Notes: generated from the sequence alone by a model not told the origin. DNA of 64,000 nt from Cytospora piceicola (GCA_023375675.1 JALQBC010000003.1:1-64000); one strand, 5' to 3'. Counted from the first letter of the stretch, positions 36,445-48,963 are shown. A program made the numbers and translations.

Positions 36445-36479
36445 TATAATCTTTTATCTATTATAACAGACGATAGTAC

Positions 36480-39400
36480 TATTAAAAAGCAGTTATAGCC
36501 TAAGACGATATTAAATAAGTCCCTACCTAAAATAAAGCGACCTACCTTTACGTTAAACCTCTTTTAATAGCTATAAAAATAACAATTCGAAGTCTATAAA
36601 CGAAACCGCGTTAACGAACGTAACGAACTTATATAAGTTATTTTTAAACTATATAAAAGTAATAAAATAAGCCGTCGTAAATTATAAAAGCAGTTCGTAA
36701 GCGCCCTTTAAAAAGCCGAAACGAAATAAGCCGTTAATTAAATTTATACTTAGTCGTAGGCTAATAATATGTCGGCTATAAGTAAAACGCCCCTCGACGA
36801 AAACTAAACGAAACCTACTTTTACGTTTAAAAAACTACTATTCTTAAGCTTATATAACGACTAAGGCCTAAAACGTAACAATATAAACCGAAACTTCTTA
36901 ACTAATAAAAAGTATAAGCCTCTCCCTTAGCTTAAGAAGTTTAATAGTAATCGGACGTGCTACTTCTTATAAAAAGTATAGATAAAATATAAACTCGATC
37001 GGAATATAAACTTTATCGGTAATAACTACGATAAATACTATACGATTTATAATCGCTTAAAAAAAGTAGCGAAAAAGCTTGTTAGCCTTTACTATACTAC
37101 CGGTAAGCTTAATTAAGACTATAACTTTATCGCTTTTATAACGTACCTTTATAGTTACTATTATAACGAAAATATATTAGTATAAGTAAAATAAAAGCTG
37201 CTTAAGATTATATAAGACGAGAACTAAAAATTCTTTCCGTTTTATATAAACTAAAAATAAATACTTTCTAAGTTAGAAAAAACCCTTTAGCCTAATAAGA
37301 CTAAGTTTACTATCCTCTCGAAAGCGATTAATAATAAGCTAAAAAAAAAACTTATACCTATAAATATACCGACCTATTATATAAAATAGGTTAAGACCGT
37401 ACTTAAGATTATAAGAAATATAAAACGTTTAAGCTTAAAAAAAAAAAGTAGCTATTTAACTACTTTCTATATAAGTACGCTTAAATAATCGAGATAATAA
37501 ACGTTAATAATAATATATTACGTTGCTACCGATAAAAACAGCGATATTGTAATAACCGACGTAAACGTCGTAAAAGCCGGATAAAGTAAAAAATAGTAAA
37601 CGCGTTAAGTAAATAGCGAAAAGATTTAATAATATAAAAACGAAAACCTTTATCTACGTTACGCCCGGTCCGACTACTATATAAACCGCTATTATTTACT
37701 ACTAGCTACGCTCTTTTTATAGAATAATATCTAAGCTATTATTACCCGGAGGAAAAGAAAAGAAGACGAAAATTTAATCGGCTTTTAAATAGAAAACAAA
37801 TAGCTCTTATACTTAGTTATATATAAAAGCTAAAAGGTATTAAGTTCGAACTAAAAGCTATAAAGCTACTTATAAACAGTTCTCTTTTTATAATTAACCT
37901 ACTATATAATTAAATTAAGTTCGTTAATGTATTAGTAAATACCGGCTATAAAAGCTACTTTATAATTAATAACTAGCTTGCTTATAACCTTTACCTTATA
38001 TACTTCCCTATCTTTTTTTATACTTTAAAATAAACAGCGGGCTTTAAAACTACTACTTCTTTAAGAGTTATTTTAAAGATAACCTTTTTAAACGTCGACC
38101 TCGACAGATATAAATACTACGTTTAAGCCTATATTATTTTATATTTATATTATAATATTATTTTAAAAAAACTATAAGCCGAAATAGAACGTATTACTTA
38201 TACGGCTTATAAGTATTATATTATAATCGGATAAGCAGGTAACCTTAAGGTATAAGAATAAAGGTTTACTTTTATTTCGAAGTATACTATTATAAACGTT
38301 AGTACGCTTATCTTTAAAGCTAAAGTATAGTAAGATAAGCGTTTATAAATAACGACTATATAGCTCTTTACTATAATACTTATAAATATTAATAAAACAC
38401 TTACCTCGAAGACCGAAGTATAAGTTACCGACCGCCTTTTATAAAAATTCGCCTACTTTACTAAACTTTTCGATAAAGATAAAAGGGATAAGCTTTTACC
38501 GTACCGTTTAAAAGCTAACTATAAGATTTACTTTACCTTTAATATAAACGGTAAGCTAGTTAAAGCCCTATAAGGCCCCTTATATAGAATATTATAAAAC
38601 GAGCTTTTAGTTTTTTATAAAATACTTACCGAGCTACTTAATAAAAGCTATATATAAGCGAGTAGCTTATTAATAAGCACGCCGGTTATCTTCGTTAAAA
38701 AGCTTAGTAAAAGCGTTTGTTTCTACGTTAACTATTGTACTTTTAATACTATTACCCGAGCGGATCGGTACCTTTTCTTTCTTATTAAAAAAACACTTAT
38801 AAGTATCTTATAAGTAAAGTAGTTTATTAAACTCGATATCCGAGTAGCTTTTTATAAGCTTTATATTAAAGAAAGGGATAAGTAAAAAACAGCCTTCCGG
38901 ACTTAATTCGGCCTTTTCGAATAGTTAGTAATACTTTTTAGCCTGTCCGGAATACCTACTACCTTTTAACGATATATTAACTTAGTATTACGTAAGCACT
39001 TCGATATTACCTACTTAACGTACTTCGATAACGTACTTATTTACTTTAATAAGATATATTAAAACTATAATATTAAAGTTAAGTAGATCTTAAACGCCTT
39101 ATAAGCTATAGAACTTAACCTAAATATCTTTAAATATAAGTTCGACGTATAAAAAACGAAATACCTTAGGTTTATTATCGAAGCCGAGGTCGAAATTAAA
39201 ATAAACTTAAAAAAACTGCTTACTATTAAAGACTAAAAAGCTCCGAATATATTTAAAGGCGTATATAGCTTTTTCGGCTTTATTAATTTCTACTGGTAGT
39301 TTATTAAAAATTATTTAAAGATCGCCGGCTTTTTTCTACTTCTTATAAAGAAAAGGACTTCTTTTCGCTAAAAACCTAAGTAAAAAGCCTTCTTCGAGTA

Positions 39401-41510
39401 GCTTAAGCATTACTTTATTACCGAACCGGTTTTAGCTTAATACAATTTAAACCTTCGTATACTTTTTAAAGTAAATAGCTTTAAATATTTTTTAAAAAGC
39501 TACTTATCTTAATAAAACCGCGATAAACTATTCCGCTTAGTAGTATATTACTCGCGACGACTTACACTTATAAAAAGTAATTATAAAATCTACGATAAAA
39601 AACTTTTTACTATTATAAACTACTTAAACGTATAAAACGCCGAACTCTATAGTACGACTTCCTTATTTACTATTTACTTAGATTATAAAAATCTAAAGTA
39701 TTTTATAACGACTTAACGTTTTTTAAAGTATTAAGTTTATTAGTTAAAAAAACTCTTACGTTTCCGTTTTTAGCTCGAATACTATAAAAAAGCTATTATA
39801 ACGCGACTAGATATACTATTTAAAAAAAAACAGGATATACCGAAGGAGATAAATAACAAACGCCTTATAAGTCAGGATATTTAACTACTTTATAAAAAAT
39901 AGCTATTTTTAAAATAACGCCAGAATAACTTTATTTAACTTACTACCCTTATTGTTAACAGTAAAATAGTTCCTTAAGGCGGAAAGCTATTTACCTATAA
40001 AAACCTATAAAATACGTAAAATACTGCTTTTAAATACGATACGAACTATCCTTACCTCGTTTAAGCCGTCTATAAAAAAGCTAAAAGCTTCCCTTTTAAT
40101 ATATAAACGACAGATAATACGCCTTTTAACGTCTCGATCGTAAAGTATAAAATAAATAACAACTATATTTTTCGGTTTTAAAAGAATATATAAGTACTTA
40201 AGTAAAAACTATTATATACTAGCTTTATTTAAAATACCTATAACTCTTATATCTCCGGCTACTTTAAGCGAGATATAACTATCTCGCTACTTAGTTATAA
40301 GTACTTTTAGCTTAAGATATATCGTATAGTATATCGTTTCGTAAAGAACTATAACGTTTATAAAAGGAAAACCGTTTAATAATACCGGAAAAAAGGCCTT
40401 TTTAAGCCCCTCCTAGTTTTTAAACAGATATAAAGCGAGTTATTTATCGACTTTATAACTTACTTACCTTAAAAATATTCGGAAAACTTCGAATTCCTTA
40501 TAGTTATTATAAATAGGCTAAGTAAAGCTATTACGCTCGAAGCTATAACTATAATAAAAGCTAAAGTCTATACTAAACAGTTCTTAAACTACTACTAGCG
40601 ATTCTATAGTTTCCTTAACGCCTTAACTAATAACCGCGGCTCTAACTAAATAAAAGGATTTTAAAAACGCCTTTATAATCTTATCGGTATTAAGTAACGA
40701 CTAAATACTATATATTACCCCGAAACCGATAGTATTACCGAGCAGGCTAACTAAAAGGTTTTCGATTACCTATAAGCTTTTATTATATATACTTAGTTCG
40801 ACTAAAGCTTACTCCTTTTAAAAATATAACTCGCTATTAATAACTAAAACACTTTTATAATCGGTATTAGCCTATTCTTCTTTTAATATAGCTATTATAC
40901 TAAGCTAATTTAATAAGTATAACGCTTAGCTATACCGGCTTATAAACTATACGCTTAAGCCGAAGACTTTATATAATAACTTAAGAACGTAACAGAATTC
41001 GCTTAAACAGTTATAGCTATTACCTAATAAAAGATAAAAAAAACAGCTAACTAATAGCGTAGCCTTATAAAGCGCTTTATTATAAGGGATTATGTTTAGC
41101 TATCTTTTAAAAACGTTTAAACTAACTAACTTTTTAAAAAACTTACTTAACTATACAAGAAGTATCGTGTATCTGCTATAATAAACTCTTACATTATAAA
41201 ACTAAAAATATCGTTAAGTATATATTTACGCTTTTATATAGATCTTTTATTAAAAACGAATAACAACCCGCTTTTATTTTAAGCTTTTCGCGATTACTAA
41301 CTACCTTTAATCGTCCTGAAGGAAAATAAAAATAAGGTAAAGCCTAAGTACTACGTTAAAAGTATTCTTAACGTATATAAAAAGCCGGTATAAGGTAGAC
41401 TTAAAGCAGGTATAGTATTAAAACGTAAAGTTTATATTAAATAGGTTAGTTAAGTTTAGCCTTTTTAAAAACCGTTAAAAAACTTCGAAAATATAGCTGT
41501 ACTCGACGAG
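36480..41510 (+). pseudogene. Gypsy B gag-pol (RIP-inactivated)
   Basis: Gag occupies about 36,700-37,830. The protease motif NVLVNTG (mutated VDTG type) is at ~37,926. Reverse transcriptase runs about 38,690-39,060, with CFYVNY at ~38,718 and YFDNVLIYF at ~39,021. RNase H (LDYKNLKYF) is at ~39,678. The integrase zinc-binding region is near 40,250, and its core (ELFIDFI, INRLSKAITLEA, LTNNRGSN, YYPETD) runs at about 40,435-40,730. The chromodomain (YYVKSILNVYKKPV; FENIAVLDEYKSYY) is at about 41,350-41,530. Nearly every stop is TAA or TAG at an expected Q or W. Confidence 0.88.
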
Positions 41511-41530
41511 TATAAAAGCTACTACAGGTT

Positions 41531-43128
41531 AGCTTATAACTATAACGGTCCCCTTATATAAATAAAGAGAAAATCTATTATACTAAAAGCTATAGTAATT
41601 AGCTATAATAAACCGCTACGCTTCTACTATTAGTATAGTAAACAGTTAGTATTAAATAATACGAAAACTTATATTATTTCGTATTAATAAGTACTAACTT
41701 ATTATATAAGCCGAAATAATATAGTAGTACTAACAGAATAGAATTTAGCTAGCCTAAAAAAAGTAAGCTACTCGATACTAGCTATATACCTACTTAAACT
41801 ATAAACCTTTTTCTCCTCCGACGGTAGTAGTAACTCCTTACGTTCCTATCCTTTTTTTTAAACTCGTTAAACCGAGTAAAAAAGCGGCTTACGATATACT
41901 TATATATATAACCGTACTAGCTAACTTTTACTATCGCTTAAGTTACAGCTTACGTATAAAACGATAGATTTCTTAATCTTAACTACTTTATCCTTTAACT
42001 TACTAAGCTTAACCGTTAAGCTATAGACAGTAGTAATAAGACTTTAAGTAAGGTTATTCTTCTATTTTTAAAAGAAAGTTAGCCGCTACTTAACAGATAT
42101 AATACTACTTATTATTTATATAATAAGCTTAAACCTTATTATCTAAGTTTATATTAGTAGTATATAAGCCGTTTATAGTTTAAATACTACTACTACTTAA
42201 GCCGCTCGCTTAAGTATCTTTTTTATTTTATAACTGCTTATAAGCTTAAATTATCGTAAAACCGGCGGTGTCTTACGCTTTTATAGAATCTACGAAAACG
42301 AGTTAACTGCTTAAAGTTTATTTATAATAGGAAAAAGGGAGGCTTACCGTAATCTTAAGAATTAAACTACTTTACCTTCTTAGCTAAGGTTTCGGCAGCT
42401 TTAATTAGCTCCGGGTATTTAAATAACTACCGAGTAGGTTAGTACTATAACGTAAATAGCTCTTAAAAGAAGAAACTTACCGAAGTATATAAGTAGTATT
42501 CTTTCTATTACTACTATACGTATAAAACGTATAATAAGCTCTTTAACCTACCGGAAAGGTTAATAAAGTATAAGCTACTTAAAATAAGCCCCTGACTAGC
42601 TTATTACTTACCGAGGTAGTTATAGCAGAACGCGTTAAAATCTTTAGCTAAGCAGTAAATATACTTAAAGTAAAAGACTTTATAAATATTATTAAGGTAA
42701 GTAGCTAAGGCGTTATAAAAGAAGTCGGCCTTAGCCTTTTAAATATAATTTCGCTTCTTTTAGTTAGTAGTAATAAACGCCTTACTTACAGGCGATGTAT
42801 AGGTAAAAGACGGCGATAGGCCGCGCCTTCGCTTTCTAGCTATAATAAATAAACGTTAAAGATTAAGCCGCTTATAAACGATATAGAAATAGCTACGTAA
42901 CGGCTTAAAACCTTTTTCGTAATTAAAATAGAAGAAAAGGGGGGGGAGGGCACTTATAGTAAGGTTAACGGTTAGAAGAAAAGGAAAGAGAAAGGGCACG
43001 TTCGAAGGGCTGCGAAGGGTAACGGACCTAAGTAAATAACGTTAGGGGTCCCTATAGGCGCACTTTTATATAACGCGTAGCGTACAGACCTTTAAGGTTA
43101 AGGATGTATTTAAGGAGGGGGGGGCTAA
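41531..43128. other. Gypsy B 3' region of unassigned function
   Basis: 1.6 kb between the chromodomain and the 3' LTR. It has no reverse-transcriptase or envelope motif that I can see. Some frames on both strands stay protein-like apart from TAA/TAG, for example plus-strand VVIAERVKIFS, a stop, AVNILKVKDFINIIKV near 42,610-42,700. The last 230 bp are purine-rich (GAAAAGGGGGGGGAGGGC at 42,932) and end in AAGGAGGGGGGGGCTAA, a likely polypurine tract. Confidence 0.5.
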
Positions 43129-43333
43129 TATTACGGGCTAAAGCTTATAAGGGCTTCGGTATACACAGGCTAAAGCTTACACTATAACGCTATATCTACG
43201 TTATAACGCTTAAAAGCAGTATAATCTCTGCTCTACGTATTACTATAGCAGCTACTTAGAATCTTCCCTTATAGAAGATTATAAACAGTAATAAGACCCC
43301 TTTCTGTAACCACTTAAGGGCCAGCCTTTCACA
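43129..43333 (+). repeat. 3' LTR of gypsy B
   Basis: 205 bp starting TATTACGGGCTAAAGC, more RIP-changed than the 5' LTR. Followed by the CTTAT duplication. Confidence 0.92.
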
Positions 43334-44344
43334 CTTATATTTATTATAACGATAGCTTTTTTTTATATTCGGAGGTTTTTAACGCCGAGATTTATAAAGC
43401 TTTCGAAGCTATTATTTAAGCTTTAGCGATATACTTTATAGCTATTTTTACGCCTTTTTATTACTATATCTATATCGATAATATTTCGGTTATTTAAAGT
43501 ATCGCTAGTTATATACCGGATAGCTTTTAATATAAGTTTTTACTCTTTTATAAAACAGTTTCTTATATCCTAGCCTTTATCTTTATTATTTAAAGTCCCG
43601 GCTATATCGATATTAGAAGTAACGAAAAATCCGACTAAATCGTTAAAGCTATCGTTTAAAAAAAGTATTTTAATAAACTAAATAAATTATACTTAGTAAA
43701 TACTATATTTAAAAAACCGGGTATAATATTTTAAGTAAAAAGACAAAATAAGTAAAAGCGAAAAATTTACTTTAATCGTTAATAAAACGTAAACGTATTA
43801 ATTAGCTATTAAAGGTAAGGCTTATAGGCTATAATCTTACTACCGGAACTAATATTTTCTTAATAAGTACTTTATAAGTATTTTATAGAACGCTTAAGCT
43901 ATAACGACTTCGTCGTTTATTATAAACGATTTAGATATATATATATAAGCTAGCCGTATAGATATAGGTAACTATAATAACCCGGGCACTTTTTTAAATA
44001 CTTATACGCTATAATCTTTTCGGAGAAAAGATAAAGTAAAGTAATCGAACGTATCTTAAGCTAATTAGAATAGGAATAATTCTAAGCCTTTATTATAAAG
44101 TCTAACGTTTATAATACCCTTTCTAACGATAAAAGTAACATAGAGTAATATAACCTCTTTACTTTCTTTTTCTTATATAACCTTTAGCGGTTAAGCCCGG
44201 TCCTACCGGGTTAGCTACTATAGCGGTTCGTATCCTTTCTTTTTCATTTATACGGCGATAAGAGGGCACTACTCCCTCCGTCTAAAGACGCCCTGCAGGA
44301 GGCTTTATATATATACATACACACAGACGTAAATAACATCATTA

Positions 44345-44945
44345 TTACTAACTTACTTACTTACTTACTTACTTACCTACTTACTTATTTACTTACTTAA
44401 TAGCTAATTTACTTAATAGCTAATTTACTTACTAGCTAATTTACTAGCGAACTTACCTACTTACTTACTTACTTACCTACTTACTTACTAGCTAACCTAT
44501 TAACTAACTTACTAACTTACTAACTAATTTACTAACTAACTTACCTACTTACTTACTAGCTAACCTACTAACTAACTTACTAACTTACTAACTAATTTAC
44601 TAATTAACTTACTTACTTACTTACCTACTTACTTACTTACCTACTTACTTACTTATTTACTTATTTAATAGCGAATTTACTTACTAGCTAACTTACTAAC
44701 TAACTTACTAACTAACTTACTTACCTACTTACTTACTTATTTACTTACTTAATAGCTAATTTACTTACTAGCTAACTTACTAACTAACTTACTAACTAAC
44801 TTACTTACTTACTTATTTACTTACTTAATAGCTAATTTACTTATTAGCTAATTTACTTAATTACTTAATAATTAACTAGCTAACTTACTAGCTACTTTAC
44901 TAGCTAACCTATTAACTAACCTACTTACTTACTTACTTATTAACT
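44345..44945. repeat. Tetranucleotide array, right half of TAAG copy 4
   Basis: TTAC/CTAG-type 4-bp units (for example CTTACCTACTTACTTA) that continue the array at 15,426-16,149, split by LINE copy 1. Confidence 0.9.
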
Positions 44946-45498
44946 TAATTTGAATTTAAAGGCTTATATAAGCCTTTAATAAAGAGGAAGTGAAAAAAGG
45001 GCTAGAGTTCGGGTTAAAAACCTTAAGAACCTATAGAATTAAAACTATTAGCTTTAATAGTAAGCTTACCTTAAAGTCTAAAATTTAATTAAATATACTG
45101 TTTAATAGCTCTTTTTCTTAAGTTTTAAATTTAGGTAAGCGCTTTTTAATCGGACTAAAACTCGAGCGTGCATCTTTATTCGAAGTTAAGGTCTATAGTA
45201 GAGGGCCTTATCGTTAGCCTTATCGTTATCGGCCTTATCGTAGGCCTTAAAATGACTGTAAGTCTTCCGGCAGGTATTAAAGGCCTTATAATTTCTAGTT
45301 CTCTTAGCCGTTTAACGGCTAAAAACACTACTTTTAGCAGTTAATTAGATCTTTTAAACAGGTGCTTTAGCGAATTAGTATAATTATAATTCAGAGCTAA
45401 TCAGAATTAAAAACAAGTAGTATAAATCTTAAGGGTAATAATTTTCTATATACTCGCTTACCTTATAAAATAAATATTAACCTTCTTAATAGAAGGTA

Positions 45499-45609
45499 TA
45501 TACTCGAGTTTTAATCTAATTAAATAAAACTTACTTTAATTTAAATCCTTAGAAAAAAGGCTGTTAAACAATATATTTAATTAAATAATAGCCTTTAAAA
45601 TAAGTTTAA
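45499..45609 (+). mobile_element. Fragment of a further TAAG element core
   Basis: CTCGAGTTTTAATCTAATTAA through GCCTTTAAAATAAGTTTAA matches the core of copy 5 at 21,093-21,200. It is trapped between copies 4 and 6 and may belong with the 3' module at 48,522-48,690. Confidence 0.55.
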
Positions 45610-46383
45610 TACTTTCTGTTAAAAAAGTTAATATTTATTTTATAAGGCGGGCGAGTATACAGAAATTATTACCCTTAAGATTATACTACCTGTTTTTAAT
45701 TCTGATTAGCTCTGAATTATAATTATACTAATTCGTTATAGCATCTGTTTCTCGGATTTAATTAGATATTAAAAGTAGTGTTTTTAGCCGTCGAACGGCT
45801 AAGAAAACTAGAAATTATAAGGCCTTTAATACCTGCCGGAAGACTTATAGTTATTTTAAAGCTTACGATAAGGCTTACGATAAGGCCTACGATAAGGCCT
45901 TTTACCGTAGACCTTAGGTTCGAACTAAGATACACGCTCGAGTTTTAATCCGATTAAAACGTAGTTACCTAAATCTGAATCTTTAGAAAAAGGGCTATTA
46001 AACGGTATATTTAATTAAATCGTAGCCTTTAAAGTAGGCTTACTATTAAAGCTAATAGTCTTAATTCCTTAAGTTTCTAAAGTTCTTAACCCGAACCCTA
46101 GCCTTTCCCTCCCTTTCTCCCTACCGAAGGCCTTAAGTTCGAACTAAGATGCACGCTTAAGTTTAAATCCGATTAAGACGTACTTACCTAAATCTGAATC
46201 TGTAGAAAACGGGCTATTAAACGGTATATTTAATTAAATCGTAGCCCTTAAGGTAGGCTTACTATTAAAGCTAATAGTTCTAATTCTGTAAGTTCTTAAG
46301 GTTCTTAAGGTTCTTAACCCGAACCCTAGCCTTTCCCTCCTTTCTTCTTTACCGAAGGCTTATATAAGCCTTTAGATTCGAAT

Positions 46384-46385
<2 letters not shown>

Positions 46386-46414
<29 letters not shown>

Positions 46415-46742
46415 CTAAGTAGGTAAGTAAGTAAGTAGGTAAGTAAGTAAGTAGGTAAGTAAGTAAGTAGGTAAGTAAGTAGGTAAGTTCGCTAGTAAAT
46501 TAGCTAGTAAGTAAATTCGCTATTAAATAAGTAAATAAATAAGTAAGTAAGTAGGTAAGTAAGTAGGTAAGTAAGTAAGTAGGTAGGTAAGTAAGTAGGT
46601 AGGTAAGTAGGTAAAGTAGTCAGTAAGTTAGTTAGTAAGTTAGTTAGTAAGTTAGTTAGTAAGTTAGTTAGTAAGTTAGTTAGTAAGTTAGTTAGTAAGT
46701 TAGTTAGTAAGTTAGTTAGTAAGTTAGCTAGTAACTAAGTAG

Positions 46743-46773
<31 letters not shown>

Positions 46774-46998
46774 GGTAAGTAAGTAAGTAGGTAAGTAAGT
46801 AGGTAAGTAAGTAGGTAAGTTTGCTAGTAAATTAGCTAGTAAGTAAATTCGCTATTAAATAAGTAAATAAGTAAGTAAGTAGGTAGGTAGGTAAGTAGGT
46901 AGGTAAGTAAGTAGGTAGGTAAGTAAGTTAGTTAATAAGTTAATTAGTAAGTTAGCTAGTAAGTAAATTTGTTATTAAATAAGTAAATAGGTAAGTAG

Positions 46999-47029
<31 letters not shown>

Positions 47030-47905
47030 GGTAAGTAGGTAAGTAAATAAGTAAGTTAGTTAGTACGTTAGTTAGTAAAGTAGTTATTAAAGTAGCTAAT
47101 ATTATAATATATTAGAATAATAAAGGTAAAGCTATAATTTCAATATAATATAAGCATTTTATTTAAAAAGAAAAGGAAGGCTTAAGTATAGTTAAGCCCT
47201 TTTAATCGAAGGTTGAAATACTAAGGTATAGTAAAGCTTAAAAGGTTACTTAGTTTATATATAAGCGCGTTAAGTTAAGAAATTCTAAGCTTACGCTATT
47301 ATATTATAGCTAGTAATCTAGTTATTTAAGTATTAAGTAAGTAAGTAAGTAACTAAGTAGGTTAGTTAATAAGTAAGTAAATAAGTAAGTAAGTAAATAA
47401 GTAAATAAATAAGTTACTTAGTTAGTAAATAAGCTAGTAAATAAGTAAGTAAGTAAAGTAAGCTAATAAGATAGTAATTAAGTTTATTAGTAAATACGTT
47501 AGCTAATAAGTAAGTAAGTTAATAAGTAAGTAAGTAAATAAGTAAGTAAGTAAGTAGGTAAGTAAGTAAGTAGGTAAGAAAATAGGTAAGTAGATAAGTA
47601 AGTAGGTAAGTAGGTAAGTAAGTAGGTAAGTAAGTAAATAAGTTAGTAAGTAAGTAAGTAAGTAGGTTACTTAATAAGTTACTTAATAACTTAGCTATTA
47701 AATTAGCTAGTAAGTAAATAAATAAATAAGTAAGTAAGTAAGTAGGTAAGTAGAGTAGCTAGTAGGTTAACTAGTAAAGTAGTTAGTAATTTAGCTAGTT
47801 AATTATTAAGTAAGTTAGTAAGTAAGTTAGTAGGTAAATAAGTAAGTAAGTAAATAAGTAAGTAAGTAAATAGGTAACTAAGTAACTAGGTAACTAAGTA
47901 GGTAG

Positions 47906-47940
<35 letters not shown>

Positions 47941-48106
47941 GCTAAGTTAGCTAGTAAGTTAGCTAGTAAGTTAGCTATTAAGTAAATTAACTAATAAGTA
48001 AAATAGCTAACAAGTAAGTTAGTTAGTAAGTTAGCTAGTAAATTAGCTAGTAAAGTAGTTAGTTAAGTAGCTAGTAAAGTACTTAGTAACTTAATTATAT
48101 AATTAT

Positions 48107-48170
<64 letters not shown>

Positions 48171-48355
48171 TAAGTAAGTTAATAAGTAAGTTAATAAGTA
48201 AGTTAACTAATAAGTTAGCTAGTAAGTTAGCTATTAAAATAGCTAATAAGTTAGTTATTTAGTTATTAAGTAAGTAAGTAAGTAGGTAAGTATATAAGTA
48301 AGTTAGCTAATAGGTTAGTTAATAAAGTAGCTAGTAAGTTAGTTAGTTAGTTAAT
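46386..48355. repeat. ~2-kb tetranucleotide array of TAAG copy 6
   Basis: 4-bp units with local higher-order 8-bp repeats (GTTAGTTA x8 around 46,628-46,720) and pure TAAG runs (48,106-48,170). Confidence 0.92.
47092..47325. repeat. Decayed gypsy A-type solo LTR-like island within the array
   Basis: On the minus strand this stretch reads like a mutated gypsy A LTR. The parts TTAAGCCTTCCTTTTCTTTT, AATGCTTATATTATATTG and TATTATTCTAATATATTATA follow the order CTAAGCCTTCCCTTTCTC, AATGCTTATATTACATCA and TATTATTTTAATGTATCG seen at 18,890-18,965. It would be a solo LTR of about 210-230 bp. Base-level alignment is needed to fix the ends. Confidence 0.55.
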
Positions 48356-48521
48356 TATCTTACCGTTTAAGGCTACGGAGGAGACGATAAAGTAACGCCC
48401 GAATATCGGATCCGGAGCAGCCTAAGCGGCGTATTTAACTATCTAACTAACTAGCTATTAAGTTTCCGATCCTTCCTAACGGAAGGCCTTCTCGGCAGGC
48501 GGTCCTACCGCCGTTCCCTAG

Positions 48522-48690
48522 TAAGTAAGTATTTCCCTGCTTAAGGCTGCAGAAGATACAATAGAGTAACGGCCTTTACATATTACTCTATTGTATTTAA
48601 AGCAGCCTAAGCGACGTATCTACTTATTAAATTTACAATCCTTCTTAATAGAAGGCCTTCTTAAAAGGCGGTCCTACCGCCGTTCCCTAG
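48522..48690 (+). mobile_element. 3' module of a further TAAG element
   Basis: A short array remnant (TAAGTAAGTA) is followed by a divergent palindrome (TTAAGGCTGC to GCAGCCTAAG with inner ACAATAGAGTAAC / GTTACTCTATTGT-like arms). Then come CCTTCTTAATAGAAGGCC, the GGCGGTCCTACCGCC hairpin and CCCTAG at 48,690, followed by T. Copy 6 seems to have inserted into its array. Confidence 0.7.
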
Positions 48691-48845
48691 TTATAAATCT
48701 TAGGGTATAGGTCTCTATATACTCGCCCGACTTATAAAACAAACAATAACCTTCTTAACGGAAGGCACTTATAACCTTCTTAACAGAAAGCACTAACAAC
48801 CTTCTTAACGCGAGGTATTACTAGGTAGAAAAGCTTAAAACTTTA
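48691..48845 (-). mobile_element. Inverted 5' end of a TAAG element with triplicated terminus
   Basis: The reverse complement matches the TAAG 5' end (GGGCGAG, then TTGTTTGTTTTATAAG). The terminal AACCTTCTTAACGGAAGGCA is then repeated about three times at ~24-bp spacing (48,768-48,835), each copy diverging more. This marks the edge of the repeat compartment. Confidence 0.6.
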
Positions 48846-48963
48846 ACTCCTAGTCAGCCCTACAGCGTAGGCGCCTCCTTCACCGGCATCCGTGCCGAAG
48901 CGGTTTGCAGGGTAAAGGGGTGGCCTCCGTTAGGTGAAATCCCAGCCTCCGACTGTAGGGGAA

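Larger units (their letters stand above)
36240..43333 (+). mobile_element. Ty3/gypsy chromovirus B, complete with LTRs, TSD CTTAT
   Basis: 7,094 bp. Two 205-bp LTRs (TGTTACGGGCTAGAG...CACA) are flanked by CTTAT (36,235-36,239 and 43,334-43,338). It interrupts LINE copy 1 in the RNase H region; the LINE rejoins after one CTTAT is removed. It carries gag, protease, reverse transcriptase, RNase H, integrase and a chromodomain in order, all frameshift-free but stop-riddled. About 1.6 kb between the chromodomain and the 3' LTR has no assigned role. Different LTRs and protein sequence set it apart from gypsy A. Confidence 0.92.
16150..44344 (+). mobile_element. Tad-like LINE copy 1, split by two gypsy elements
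   Basis: Three segments (16,150-18,760, 34,194-36,239 and 43,334-44,344) join into one ~5.65-kb LINE, colinear with the copy at 26,764-32,455 (~5.69 kb). Motifs are ORF1 (16,600-17,900), an endonuclease stretch EDFNIIY (~18,281), the reverse-transcriptase box YVDN (~35,251) and RNase H (IDN ~43,470; SPGYIDI ~43,600). All frames contain stops. A 13-bp match, TTACTAACTTACT, flanks it (16,137-16,149 and 44,345-44,357), but this lies in 4-bp repeat DNA, so it is weak evidence by itself. Confidence 0.82.
15248..45498 (-). mobile_element. Family A (TAAG) element, copy 4, host of the nested insertion stack
   Basis: The 3' module is at 15,248-15,425 (reverse strand) and the array runs 15,426-16,149. 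The array resumes at 44,345-44,945, followed by the core and the 5' end at 45,498 (TACCTTCTATTAAGAAGG, a mutated TGCCTTCCGTTAGGAAGG). On its own strand the element is flanked by A before the 5' end and T after the 3' CTTAG. Without the LINE inserted in its array it would be about 2.0 kb. Confidence 0.75.
45610..48521 (+). mobile_element. Family A (TAAG) element, copy 6, full length
   Basis: The 5' end TACTTTCTGTTAAAAAAG (mutated TGCCTTCC form) at 45,610 is preceded by A. The core contains a ~220-bp duplication (about 45,910-46,128 and 46,130-46,358). A ~1.97-kb array runs 46,386-48,355 and includes a 200-bp non-array island (47,092-47,300). The 3' palindrome is shortened (48,361-48,431, inner arm deleted), followed by CCTTCCTAACGGAAGGCC, the GGCGGT hairpin and CCCTAG at 48,521, then T. 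The next bases (TAAGTAAGTATTTCCC) belong to another TAAG element's array end. Confidence 0.78.
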
